64,000 nt of DNA from Allium sativum (lineage: Eukaryota; Streptophyta; Magnoliopsida; Asparagales; Amaryllidaceae): positions 406,636,192-406,700,191 of the forward strand of contig CM060921.1 of the NCBI GenBank assembly GCA_030737875.1, read 5' to 3'. Made by a program: the position numbers and the translations under genes. The notes under the pieces are model-generated. The model had not been told where the DNA came from, searched no databases, and saw only the letters and a program-made list of their open reading frames with translations. Shown here piece after piece: positions 48,523 through 59,132 of the stretch; positions within the stretch are counted from its first letter, which is position 1, and the number at the start of each line of letters is the position of its first letter.

Positions 48523-51229
48523 TGTAACAGCCTGCATTTTATGTATCGGAAGATCATAAAATATTTTTATTTTATTCCCTGAGGGTTGGATCATTCTCAT
48601 ATTTTAATATGTTGCTTACGGGGATGTGAGACATGTCCATAATTTTTACCAATTTTGTTTGTGGCCATTTTTCCCCTATCAGTATTGTACAGGGCATAAC
48701 TTTTGACTCCGGTTGAATCAGGTTGTGAGACCTGTGTCATTGGAAAGGAAATGATGATTGCCTTTCCGTAGAGTGGTTACATTAAAATTTTGGCTCGGCG
48801 ATTTTGGAGAAATCACTATTTTAAGTTTAACAATTGGCTGTTCAGGTTTTGGGAGCCTTAATAGGCTAATTTGGAGAGGCCCATTAGTGGGTTGATAGAA
48901 GGGTAACAAGGGGTGGAAGGTATGAGAAATGGTTTATTTTCTCTATTCTCTCATTTGGTGGCCTATGTTCCTCCTTCCTCTAACACCTTTCCACCATTAA
49001 AATCGAGATCTAGGCTTGGTAAATCGAAGATCTACACCATTGGAGCTAGATCTACATTGTTTCAAGGGAAAATTCAAGGAGTTTGGTTCGAATTTCTTGC
49101 TATCTGGATTCATAATTCACCGTTTGTGCTTTGTTTTGAAGAATTGTTGAGTGGTTTATATCTCTCACATGGATTCAATGAAGTGTATGAGTGTTTGATC
49201 ATGTTTTTCATCAAATTCAAGTGTCTTTTCATAGATCTATGCATTGGTAAGTTCATTTTCATATGTATCACTTTAGGATCTAATTTAACAAGTTAAACCG
49301 GTAATTCTTATGCTATTTCATATGATTTTGCAAGTTAGATCAGTAATTTTGTTCATATGATTATTCATTATGATTTTGGAGTGATCTGCATAATTTTGGT
49401 GAAAATCGTTGTATTCATGTTGCTAATAGTTTCATACCATGTTTGCGGCCATTTTTGATGAATTAGATGAGTTGATTTCATCGAATCTATCATTTGGCAA
49501 AGTTTGTGTCAAAATCAGAGTTGAATTGGTGAAATGCAGCTTTTGGGTCGGTCCTGACCATCCTGGTCGGGTCGGTTGTTTCTTTCTTGGAAAATAAGCA
49601 TGTTGGATCGGTCGGTGAATGTGCAACGTTGGGTCGGTCGGTCACTTGGAAGCTGGTCGGGTCAGTCCATACCTGGTCGGTCTTGAAGGGTCGGTCTGGA
49701 GTCTTGGTTTTGGGAAGCAGGCGTGTCGGTCATGCATAGCCGGGTCGAGTCGGTCATGTTCCAAAAGAGGTGATCGGGTCGGGTCGGTCATGTTGGAGTA
49801 ACCGGGTCGGCTTGAGTCTAGAAGGGGGTGATTCCAGGAGGGTCGGTCGGTCCTGTTGTGATAGGGTCGGTCGGTCCTGTTGTGAATAGATCGGTCGGTC
49901 GTGGTGATGTGGGTCAGTTAATGGTGGCTCGATCGTGGAAATTGAACCTTACGTTGATCGTTGTTCTGTTCAATGATGTGATGACTTCGATGGATAGCTC
50001 AACGGGAATGTTTGAAGTAATGTGATGAGTTCGTTGATTGGTGTAAAGCAATGAATAAGTAGACAACTCAAAGGTATTGGGTTGTGGATAATGGTTACTC
50101 GAGTCGGACTTGAGTTGTGATTATTCGTCGGTGATGACGACTAGAGATGTGAAGGCCGAGAGAGTATCGCTGTCGTATGTTCTAGCGGACTCAAAGCAGG
50201 GGTGGACTTGGCCGTCATGATGGGACTAACATACCCTGGGCAACCATAATGGGCTTAGATACGAGTCACGAAGGCATATGGAATTTTGCTAGAACTGGGG
50301 ATACCATTAACACTTGACGGACGGCAAGTGTTGAGTCGGTCATACAATTTGCAATGGTTTCGAAGAAGGATTTGGCAGTGATAGGGCCAGTCATGGATGT
50401 TATGTGCTTTATTTGAACTGTCCTATGTGAATCATATGAAGTCGAAGGAGATATTTCTTTGGTGCTTGTCTAATATTGGTTTAGTCCTTTGGGGCTTGTA
50501 CTTGAGAAACGTTGAGTTCGATCAAGACAGTTTATGTGGGATACACCATTTGGTTGTTATGGTTGTTGATTGAGTGCCATGACTGAATGGTTGTTCTGGC
50601 TGATATTAATGAATGGTCGAATGGTTGTATGTAAAGTCTATCACTATCAGATGTGGGGGAGACAAATGTGAGTTCTTCTCTGGTGTTGGGTAGTGGTTGG
50701 TAAATCTACCTATTCTCATATACTTTATTGATGAACTTTTTTAGCTGTTTTATCGCTCATTAAGACTATTGTCTAACTCAAGGTTTTATGTTTCCTTCTT
50801 ATAACCTTGGGTTGTTCATCCAGACGTGGATGTGCAGACTGAGTAGCAGGTGACAGGTGAAAGCTTAGTGATGACGATGATGCTATTCGGAGGCAAGTAG
50901 GAGGCTGGCGTATTATTTCACCTACTATCTAGTATTTGGATTTCTGTTGTTTGTTTTTTCTCTGAGTGTTGTAGTGAGGCAAATTGTACAAACACTATTG
51001 TTGTTATCCACGTGTATGGATATTACTTTCAAGTAGTTATGGAAATTTAGTATTTTCTGCTTCACCATCACTACCTGTTGTACATGTTCTACTATACTTT
51101 ATCCTTGCACTGTGAGTAACGACAGGTTCCACGATTGTTATCTTACCTTGATGATGTCCATAGTTGTCTGACACTCCTTTCAACGCATTATTCCTTTTGT
51201 TAGTGCGGGGATTATGGGCGTTCGTCACA
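48523..51229 (+). repeat. Element B 3' LTR
   Basis: 2707 bp, TGTAACAGCC...CGTCACA. Uninterrupted, it shows the empty target site of C near 49080. It contains the GGTCGGTC array at 49544-49905. The TATA box of the 5' copy is lost here. Confidence 0.93.
49544..49905 (+). repeat. GGTCGGTC motif array in B 3' LTR
   Basis: Second copy of the array at 42094-42475, with the same overall spacing and scattered substitutions. Confidence 0.85.
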
Positions 51230-51555
51230 GTTTCAGTGTTTTGTATTTTTGTTTCGTTATCGATTTATCTTTGTATTTTCTTGTTTCAGTGTCGGTGTCC
51301 CGGTGTTAGTTTCAGGTTTAGCATACAATATATAGGGGGTTGTAAACATGAAACGCTTGGTTTATTTTGAGATATAAAATTTTGGCATTTCGCCATTGTT
51401 GGAGAAAACTCCAATTGCTACACCCAAATTCGGTATTCGGTTGCGAATCAATGACTTGGAAGACCAAGTGTTCGACATCATTGAGATCAATGAAAATTGG
51501 CGTTTTATCTCTGTTACTACTTAAATTAATTATTGCTTGCTGTAACGTTGCGTCA
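51230..51555 (+). repeat. Element E 5' LTR, second part
   Basis: It begins with the GTTTC target-site copy of B. It includes a TATATAG motif near 51338 and ends GCGTCA at 51555. With 14036-14343 it gives an LTR of about 630 bp. Confidence 0.75.
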
Positions 51556-51557
51556 AT

Positions 51558-51570
51558 TGGTATTAGAGCC
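51558..51570 (+). other. Element E primer-binding site
   Basis: TGGTATTAGAGCC two bases after the LTR end, the same variant as D. Confidence 0.82.
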
Positions 51571-51606
51571 AACTCAGTTCAACTTTCTTCATCGCTTCGA
51601 ATCAAA

Positions 51607-52528
51607 ATGCTGCCAAGACGATCTCTTCGAAATCGAAATATAGAGGAGGTTTATGAGCAGGATGACACACCACAGTTGGACCAGTGGCTTAACGCCAGGC
51701 TTGATGAAGGAATTGGGCGACTCGAAAGGACGATTCTAGATATGAATCAGAATCAATCGAATAGGACATCACCTATATCGGAGAACGTATTCGGAATAGA
51801 TGAAGATAATTAATGTTTTCGATTCCAACATCAGGGAGATACGATATCACAAGCTCGAACTCGAGTAATGGATCAGCGGTGGCAAGCAGGAATGAGAACA
51901 GAAATTCCAAAATTTAAGGGTGGTATGCAGGCTGAAGAATTTCTAGATTAGATTTCCACGGTCGAGGAAATTCTTGTGTATAAAGAGGTACCAGAAAATC
52001 ATCGAGTTCAATTGGAAACAAACAAAATTGATTCGAGAAAGAATGGGAAAGTCCAAGGTGGTGACATGGGAGAAAATGAAGAAAAAAATGAGGGCAACAG
52101 TTTTGCCTTACAACTCTCAATCATTGATGTATCAACGATTGCATAATCTACTATAGGGTGCTTGTTCAGTTGATGATTATACGGAAGAATTCTTTCAACT
52201 AATTGCTTGTAATGGAATATCAGAGACCGAAGAATAGTTAGCTGCAAGATATATTGGGGGACTTCGGAATCAAATCCATGACATGGTCAATATGTTTGAT
52301 CCATCTTCAATCACCAATGCACATCAAAGAGCGCTTGCATGGGAAAAACAGGGTCGACGAGGGGCTAGTTTCACGATGTCGAACAGTCAGAACAAGAATA
52401 TTAGGGGTGATGCTTTATATAGTAAACCAAATGTTAATGACTCTACAAAGACGAAATTAGGTAGTAATTTGAAGTGTTTCAATATCAAGAAATCAGATAT
52501 TGAATTTTTGAATGGCCGAAACCTATAA
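51607..52528 (+). pseudogene. gag: Element E gag, decayed
   Basis: ATG 51607 opens MLPRRSLRNRN, ending at a TAA at 51811. Homologous sequence continues in other frames: TEIPKFKGGMQAEEFLD, then KVVTWEKMKKKMRA, QSLMYQRLHNL, DDYTEEFFQL and RYIGGLRNQIHDMVNMFDPSS with AHQRALAWEKQ. This is the retrotransposon Gag domain of a different Ty3/gypsy lineage from A-D. Stops lie near 51948, 52155 and 52237. Sequence between about 52010 and 52025 appears to have lost part of the domain. I found no complete zinc knuckle. Confidence 0.75.
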
Positions 52529-52779
52529 GGAGAACTATGGTGACAGATGACTATGGAGCTAGTAACGACGAGGAAGAGTTTGACTCTTCTCAAACCCACC
52601 ATGGTTCAATGAAAATAAAGAGGAGATTGTAACGGGTGATGAAGGGTTTAGTTTGATGATGAGGTGGGCTTGTCTAACTACAAAGACATTCCATGAACTC
52701 AAATGGTTACGAAGTAATATTTTTCAAATCGACATGTATGGTTTTGGGAAAAAGTTTCCGATTTGTGATTGATGCGGTA

Positions 52780-53170
52780 AGATGTGACTACATTATTTCA
52801 GAAGAAGCGGGTGGAAGCATGGATTGAAGACAGAAAACATCCACGACCTTACAAGCTTGCCTGGTTGAATAAAGGTGGAGATGTCACAATTTCTAAACGT
52901 GCATTTGTTCCTTTTTCTATTAGTCTTAAGTATAAAGATAGCATTTGGTGTGATGTTGTAAATATGGATGTTTGTCATCTCTTGTTGGGGAGACTATGGA
53001 AATACAATAGGGATGCAAAACATGATCTGCGCACAAACAATTATAGTTTCATGTTTAAAGGCACTAAGATTACTTTAGTTCCTAAGAGGCATAATCAAAT
53101 TGGAGCAAAACCTGACAAGAAAAATGAAACTTTCAGTTTGTTATCGATGAATGAATTCGTAGGAGAAGTG
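52780..53170 (+). pseudogene. pol: Element E protease-RT linker region, decayed
   Basis: The frame 52784-53185 encodes KLAWLNKGGDVTISKRAFV, SLKYKDSIWCDVV and MDVCHLLLGRLWKYNRDAKHD, the region following the aspartic protease in some plant Ty3/gypsy polyproteins. The protease catalytic motif itself is not recognisable upstream. A tandem duplication at its end shifts the frame. Confidence 0.7.
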
Positions 53171-53240
53171 AAAGAGGGTGGCTAGAATTCGTAGGAGAAG
53201 TGAAAGAGGGTGGCTAGAATTCGTTGGAGAAGTGATAGGG
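53153..53240 (+). repeat. 32-bp tandem duplication in E pol
   Basis: Two units (53153-53184, 53185-53216) are identical. A partial third (53217-53240) has substitutions. Thirty-two bases is not a multiple of three, so it breaks the frame. Confidence 0.9.
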
Positions 53241-53816
53241 ATGCACAACATGATGTGCGTTGACAGTCGAGCCCTTAACAAAATTACTGTGAGATATCAA
53301 TTTCCTATTCCACGTCTTGATGAATTACTAGATTTGATTAGTGGGTCAGTTGTTTTCTCGAAGATATGCTTGAAGAGTGGGTATCATCAGATCAGAATTA
53401 GGTCAGGAGATGAATAGAAGACTAATTTCAAGACTAGATAAGGGCTGTATGAATAGCTTGTTATGCCCTTCAAGTTGTCAAATGCGCCAAGTACTTTTAT
53501 GAGAGTGATGAACTAAATATTCTGGCCCTACATCGGGAAATTTGTGGTTGTTTACCTCGATGATATTCTCATCTATAATGCTAGTCTAAGTGAGCATCTT
53601 TAACACTTACATATAGTTTTGGGCGTCCTTAGTCAAGAACTGTTTTATGCACTGACTTAGAAATGTATATTCATGCCTCTAAATGTGTTGTTTTTGGTTT
53701 ATGTTGTTTCAAAATATGGTTTACAAGTTCATCAACATAAAGTTGCGGAAATCAGAGATTGGCCTCAACCGAAGACTATTTCAGAGTTCAGAGTTTTCAT
53801 GGTTTGGCTCCTTTTT
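53241..53816 (+). pseudogene. pol: Element E reverse transcriptase, first part
   Basis: RT motifs: [23 protein letters not shown], then [30 protein letters not shown] and the catalytic YLDD at 53553-53564. Sequence between the protease-linker region and CVDSRALNK is shorter than in related elements, so the RT N-terminus is deleted. Several stops (53415, 53440, 53454, 53515, 53600). The frame reaches the PKTISEFRVF block and is interrupted by F at 53817. It resumes at 62064. Confidence 0.85.
53812..53816. repeat. Target-site duplication of F, left copy
   Basis: TTTTT, with TTTTT at 62059-62063 on the other side. A homopolymer is weak evidence alone, but the E reading frame rejoins exactly when F and one copy are removed. 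Confidence 0.8.
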
Positions 53817-54177
53817 TGTAACAACCCGAAAAATCAGAACCAATTTAAAATTTATTTTAATAAATTTTAAATAGAAAATGCATCAGAATTTAAAAAAAAA
53901 AATTATTAAATTGAATTACAAAAAATATATATATAATAACACCGTAAAACTTCTAATGTTATTTATGTAATAACACATGAAGTTCAATTTGAGATTATAA
54001 GTTTGAATTAGGATTTGAACGTAGAGATTTATGCTTGAATTTCTAATTTGTTTAATTTAATTTGTTCTTGAAAGGTTGAATTAAATTTTAAGATTAAATG
54101 ATTAAATTTATATTTAATTTAAGTTTGTTGATTATAAGATTACGTTTAGTGATGGAAAGCCTAAATCCTAAGATTTA

Positions 54178-55475
54178 GAGGATTGTTACAGGGACTCCAC
54201 ATTTGGTTAAGGGGAGGATAATTTTAAGTGGACTCCAGCTTAATATTTTTTTGTTAAGGGGAGGTTTGGCTTATTTTATAAAAAAGAAATGGAGACCTAA
54301 CTACCCCTGGCTCGTGACTTATGTTAGACCGTAATTTATTAAATTCAGCGCAAGTAACAAACATGCAAATTACTAAATATTTCAATGGCAATTTCTATTT
54401 ATACACCGTAAATTACTTTACCAAAACCATTAAGTAAATTAAAGATAAAAATACCCTTATTAAAAAATAATCAAAATAAAACTAAATAATAAAAGTTTCA
54501 TATGTCCACATCATATATAATCATTAAAATTCTTTTATAAAATTACTGAAATTTCTATATGTTATCAAGTGAATTTAATTTAACTTCTATTAAAGCGTTA
54601 AATTTTATTCACATTCTTTCTTGTTATATTCATGTATAATCAGTTCTAACATCATGCACTACAAATTAGTCACAACAATAAATTTACAAATGAAGTACTA
54701 ACATTAATATGGTTCATTATGTACTAAGTTCTCAATTTTTTTACTATATTTAAATCGATTTTTAATTTAAAATCAAAATTTAAGTAGATTAATATTTTAT
54801 TATTCAAAATTTAAAGTTAAATTTTAGTACATGAATAAAATAAATATAAATCCAATTAAGGATTTGAATTTGAGTTGCAAAAGTGAATTCATTGATTTTA
54901 GAAATCAATATTCCTTAGTTCGATCAATGCACGTCTAAAAGATACTGAATGAGAAACTTATTTTGTTCTATTCAGGCTTGAGGATAGTTTAGTAATATGT
55001 ATGGTGTATAATAAGCAAAAAGTGGTGTATATGATTTTAAAAAAAGACTGGTGTATCTAATGAAATTTAAGATGTACAAATAGAATTGGCCTATTTCAAT
55101 TACACAAATCCGATACAGCATATTAGACCAAATTTTTTGTTCCTGCGTTTATTTTAAATTAATCATACCGATTCCAATATGAATTTACAATTAATTACCT
55201 GATTCGATGCCTTCTGACCACACACAAAACTTTCTTGTGTCCCATTACATTAACTATCTTCATTTTTATTTTTATGTGCAACATTAAACTGTAAGCATTA
55301 ATTAAGGTTTATAATTTATGGTTTATATTAATGAGAATTATAGGGGTTAATATCGAAATTTTAATTTATATGTTTAAGGGGAGGCTAATTTATTTTGTCC
55401 TCCCCATAACAATTATACAATAAATAAAAATTGGTCCTCCCCTTAACTAAACGTGGAGTTCCTTTAACAATCCCC
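54178..55475. mobile_element. 1.3-kb non-autonomous TIR transposon nested in F
   Basis: Terminal inverted repeats of 41 bp (54178-54218 and 55435-55475) match at 36 positions. They begin G(A/G)GGATTGTTA and include ACTCCAC and TTAAGGGGAGG. It is flanked by the 8-bp repeat AAGATTTA (54170-54177, 55476-55483). Extra TTAAGGGGAGG copies lie just inside both ends (about 54254 and 55373). The interior is AT-rich and has no transposase, so mobilisation would need an enzyme from elsewhere. An 8-bp duplication suits hAT elements, while the long inverted repeats are more like Mutator types. The superfamily is not settled. Confidence 0.8.
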
Positions 55476-55731
55476 AAGATTTAAATGTTGATTGACATCA
55501 CTCATGAAGGCGCTTGATTAATGCGCATTCTAAATATACAAAGAGAAAGAAAAATAATTTTAAAATATTTCCTCAATTAGATATTTATAGCAAGGATGTC
55601 GTCCTTAAAGTCCAACAATCTTTTAACTACATGCCAAAAAAAAAGCCTAAGGAACTTTAATAACATTTATTAATTTATGTTGAAATATTGATTGAAAATA
55701 ATGTGTAGGTTCTAAATGAAATAAATTCTGA

Positions 55732-55733
<2 letters not shown>

Positions 55734-55788
<55 letters not shown>
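55734..55788. repeat. (TA)n(TGTA)n microsatellite
   Basis: Pure TA repeats pass directly into five or six TGTA units. Confidence 0.95.
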
Positions 55789-55789
<1 letters not shown>

Positions 55790-56093
55790 ATATCTTTGGC
55801 TGTCCTCTTAAATATTTTCCCTATCAATTCAAAATGTAACTTTTAGGAATTGAAAACGTAGATTACATGTTCTAAACCTTCATTAATTAGTTAATTTTTG
55901 AAATGTGGAAAGTTGTAAACATTCATTTCTAACAATAATATTTAATACTGTAATGTTAGTCCTAATTTCTAACAATTAGCATTAATCTGGTATTCATTTC
56001 TTTCTGTTTATTCTCCCTCTCTTTCACTGCTATTTACTTTTGGAATTTTAATAAAATAAAAAGAATAAAAAGATTAAAGTTTGATTAGATATG

Positions 56094-56350
56094 TTTACAT
56101 TAAAAATTTCATTTTTAATGTAAAAGAGATTCATTGTTTGAAAATGTGTTAACATTAAAATTTTCATTTTTAGTGTAAATGAATCATTAAAAGAGATTCA
56201 TTGTGTAATAAAAAATGTTTTGACATTAAAATTTACATTTTTAGTGTAAATGTTACATTAGAAAAAGATTCATTGTATAATAAATTGTGTTCACATTAGA
56301 AATTATATTTTTAATGTAAAAGATGAATCATTAAAAAGGGATTCATAGTT
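56094..56350. repeat. Four degenerate about 65-bp repeats in F
   Basis: Each unit has ACATTAAAA...TTTTTA(A/G)TGTAAA, itself an inverted repeat, followed by GATTCATTG or a close form. Confidence 0.7.
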
Positions 56351-56635
56351 TGATAAAACGTTTTAACGTAAAAAAAATGTTTCAGAAGTAGAAAATGTAC
56401 ATTTGTTAAATATTAACATTTACATCCAAACAAAGTTATAAACTTTCTAACAATTGGCATTAAACAATAAATCATGCATTAATTACATTCCCGTTTTCTC
56501 TTTCCCTATGTTTTTCTTTTGAATAGGAGATAAACATTGATTAGATTAACACCTACCTAGTCAGCTAATTTATTTCATTTGTAACTTACTTCTTATGTAG
56601 AGACAAGTGAGGGATAAAAATCAAATATGTAACCA

Positions 56636-56638
<3 letters not shown>

Positions 56639-56670
<32 letters not shown>
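56639..56670. repeat. (TA)n microsatellite
   Basis: About 30 bp of uninterrupted TA. Confidence 0.95.
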
Positions 56671-56672
<2 letters not shown>

Positions 56673-57540
56673 CTTCACTATTTAACATCCTAAACTTCTC
56701 TAAACCTATTCCTAATTACAAAACATCAGTCACCGCCTCTTATTCTTTCAATGGCCAGCAAGCTCTCTTCTTCTTCCCTCTTTTTCTCCTTCTATACGCA
56801 ATGATTTAATAGAGTTCTAAAGCAAATTATGAAGAGGTTTGGACGGTGAGCATCATGGCGGTTTTGGATCGACTTCAAGTGGACTGTGGAGGTGGCAGAT
56901 TCTAGGACTAGGTTGGAAGATGGGTTCGGTCTATGTCGTGAAGAGCCTGGAATTATGAATAACAAAGAGGAAGGGAATTAGAAATGTAATTAACTCATTA
57001 ATCATTTAATTAATTATTTTAATTTTGTAATGCAACGTATGTAATTCAATATCTTTTCCATACGTTATCCAAATTCAGTGATTTCAGGTGCGTTGCGATC
57101 GCAGAAACAAGATCTACGACATGGAACAGATCAGATCTAAAACAAAGGCTATTGGATTTTTGATAAAAGTAAACACAAGTTTAATTTTATTAAAACCAAT
57201 TGTTATATAAACAATTCCTGAAACCGATCAAGGTGAGATCTCTAGTTTAAATGGTTGTTTTCGATGTGAAATTTACATGTATTCGCTATTAAAATTCATG
57301 TGTGTAATGTAGGAGACTAGATTTGGTTGTTTGTGGTTGAAATGAATTTATTGGATTGAACTGAATTGTTTAAATCTAAAATTTGCTTATACAATTAAAA
57401 TAATATTTTATTGCATAGATGAAAATAAAATATTCCTTGTTTTTAAAAGTTTACAATAAAAATTTACATTTTTATTGTATATAGAAATGATAATAAAATA
57501 TTCATTGTCTTAAAATATAATAAGTTTACAATAAAATTCA

Positions 57541-57720
57541 CATTTTATTTAGAATCATGTTATGTTAGATAAAAATAACATTTTATTTAGAATCATGTTA
57601 TGTTAGATAAAAATCACATTCTATTTAGAATCATGTTATGTTAGATAAAAATAACATTTTATTTAGAATCATGTTATGTTAGATAAAAATAACATTTTAT
57701 TTAGAATCATGTTATGTTAA
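57541..57720. repeat. 38-bp minisatellite in F
   Basis: Five units start at 57541, 57579, 57617, 57655 and 57693, each with CATTTTATTTAGAATCATG. Units are nearly identical. They are followed by about 36-bp units around AAAATGTCATTTTTGTTAG to about 57830 and about 50-bp units with AACATGTCATGTAAATAAA at 57995-58145. Confidence 0.88.
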
Positions 57721-59077
57721 AATAAAAATGTCATTTTTGTTAGAAATGTTATATTAGAATAAAAATGTCATTTTTGTTAGAAATGTTATATTAGAATAAA
57801 TATGTCATTCATGTAGAGAACATATTTTATAAGTAAATATGTCATTTATGTAGAAAACATATTTTATAAATAAATATGTCATTTAGTTAGAATATGTTTT
57901 GTCAAACAAAAATATCATTTAGTTAGAATATGTTTTTGTCAAATAGAAATGTCATTTACTTAGAATAATGCCAAGTTGAAATGAAAATGTTATTTTATTA
58001 AAACATGTCATGTAAATAAATTATCTTTTGATATTGTCATTAGGACATTAAAACATGTCATGTAAATAAATTATCTTTTTATACTGTCATTAGGACATTA
58101 AAACAGGCCATGTAAATAAATTATCGTTTTATATTATCGTTAGAATTAGAACATATGTATGTTGACAAAATTATCTCTTTATTTTGTCACTTGAATTTGA
58201 AAACATGTACGTAGGCAAAATTGTCTTTTATTTTTGTCACTAGAAGAATAGAACATGTATGCAAATGAAGCACATATTTTTTTGACATTAGAAACATGTA
58301 GAGAAGATATACATATAAAATGCATCGTTATTTGACATTAGAAATATAATAACATGTTTTGTTCATGATCATCAACATGTTAGTGGAATTAGAATTGGTT
58401 AAAATCATTAATCAATGATTTATTTAGATGAACTGTTGTTGTTTGGAAACCCCGCACAGGTATTAGGATGATATTTGACATACACTAATCTCAATATTTA
58501 GTTGTATGTCAATCAATGGATTGACAGTCTGTGATGAGCGTTATTTATTTTAATGCTCACACAGTTGTAAATTTCACTTTGGATGTGAATGGATTGTTTA
58601 TTGATTATTTATCATTATTGTTGCGATGTATGAAATCCATATAACTGGAATTATATGGTAATTGTTTGAGCCGCATTCCGATTCGGAATATTTTAGAATA
58701 AAGAATATTAAAAAAAAGAATCTTTTAAAAATAAAGAATATTTTTAAGTAACGAATATTTTAAAATAATATTCAGTGTAGAATAAAATTATGATTTTGAG
58801 GTCCGATTTTAAATGGACACAAAGATATTGAAATGTGAAGCCGAATTAAGTAACAAACGTCATTTTAACTCGAACGGGTTTATCTATTGATTTTATTCAT
58901 TTTATAATGAATATCGAAAAGAAGTGATTTCAAAATTTAATATTTTGGAAATATTATCATTTTAATATGATAAAGATATTGGGTATTCAATTTTTATTTA
59001 AAATTAAAAAGGAAATTAAAATCATTTTAAAATAAATTTATAAATATTTTATGAACATGTTTTAATTAGAAATCGAC

Positions 59078-59084
<7 letters not shown>

Positions 59085-59130
<46 letters not shown>
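59085..59130. repeat. (TA)n microsatellite
   Basis: About 45 bp of TA, at a position in F comparable to the TA-rich stretch upstream of the duplicated unit of D. Confidence 0.95.

Positions 59131-59132
<2 letters not shown>

Larger units (their letters stand above)
14344..51229 (+). mobile_element. Element B: degenerate Ty3/gypsy chromovirus inserted in the E LTR
   Basis: Its LTRs start TGTAACAGCC (14344, 48523) and end GTCACA (43814, 51229), with TSD GTTTC on both sides. The 5' LTR is interrupted by C at 14910-41650. Without C and its TSD copy the element is about 10.1 kb, with LTRs of about 2.7 kb. The internal region has a primer-binding site, gag, protease, RT, RNase H, integrase and chromodomain, all with many stops. 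The LTRs differ at about 20 of the first 225 bases, so it is older than C and D and younger than E. Confidence 0.92.

Noticed and set aside
57541..57720. Regular direct repeats suggesting a CRISPR array
   Set aside because: Units are contiguous without spacers, in a plant LTR. It is a minisatellite.
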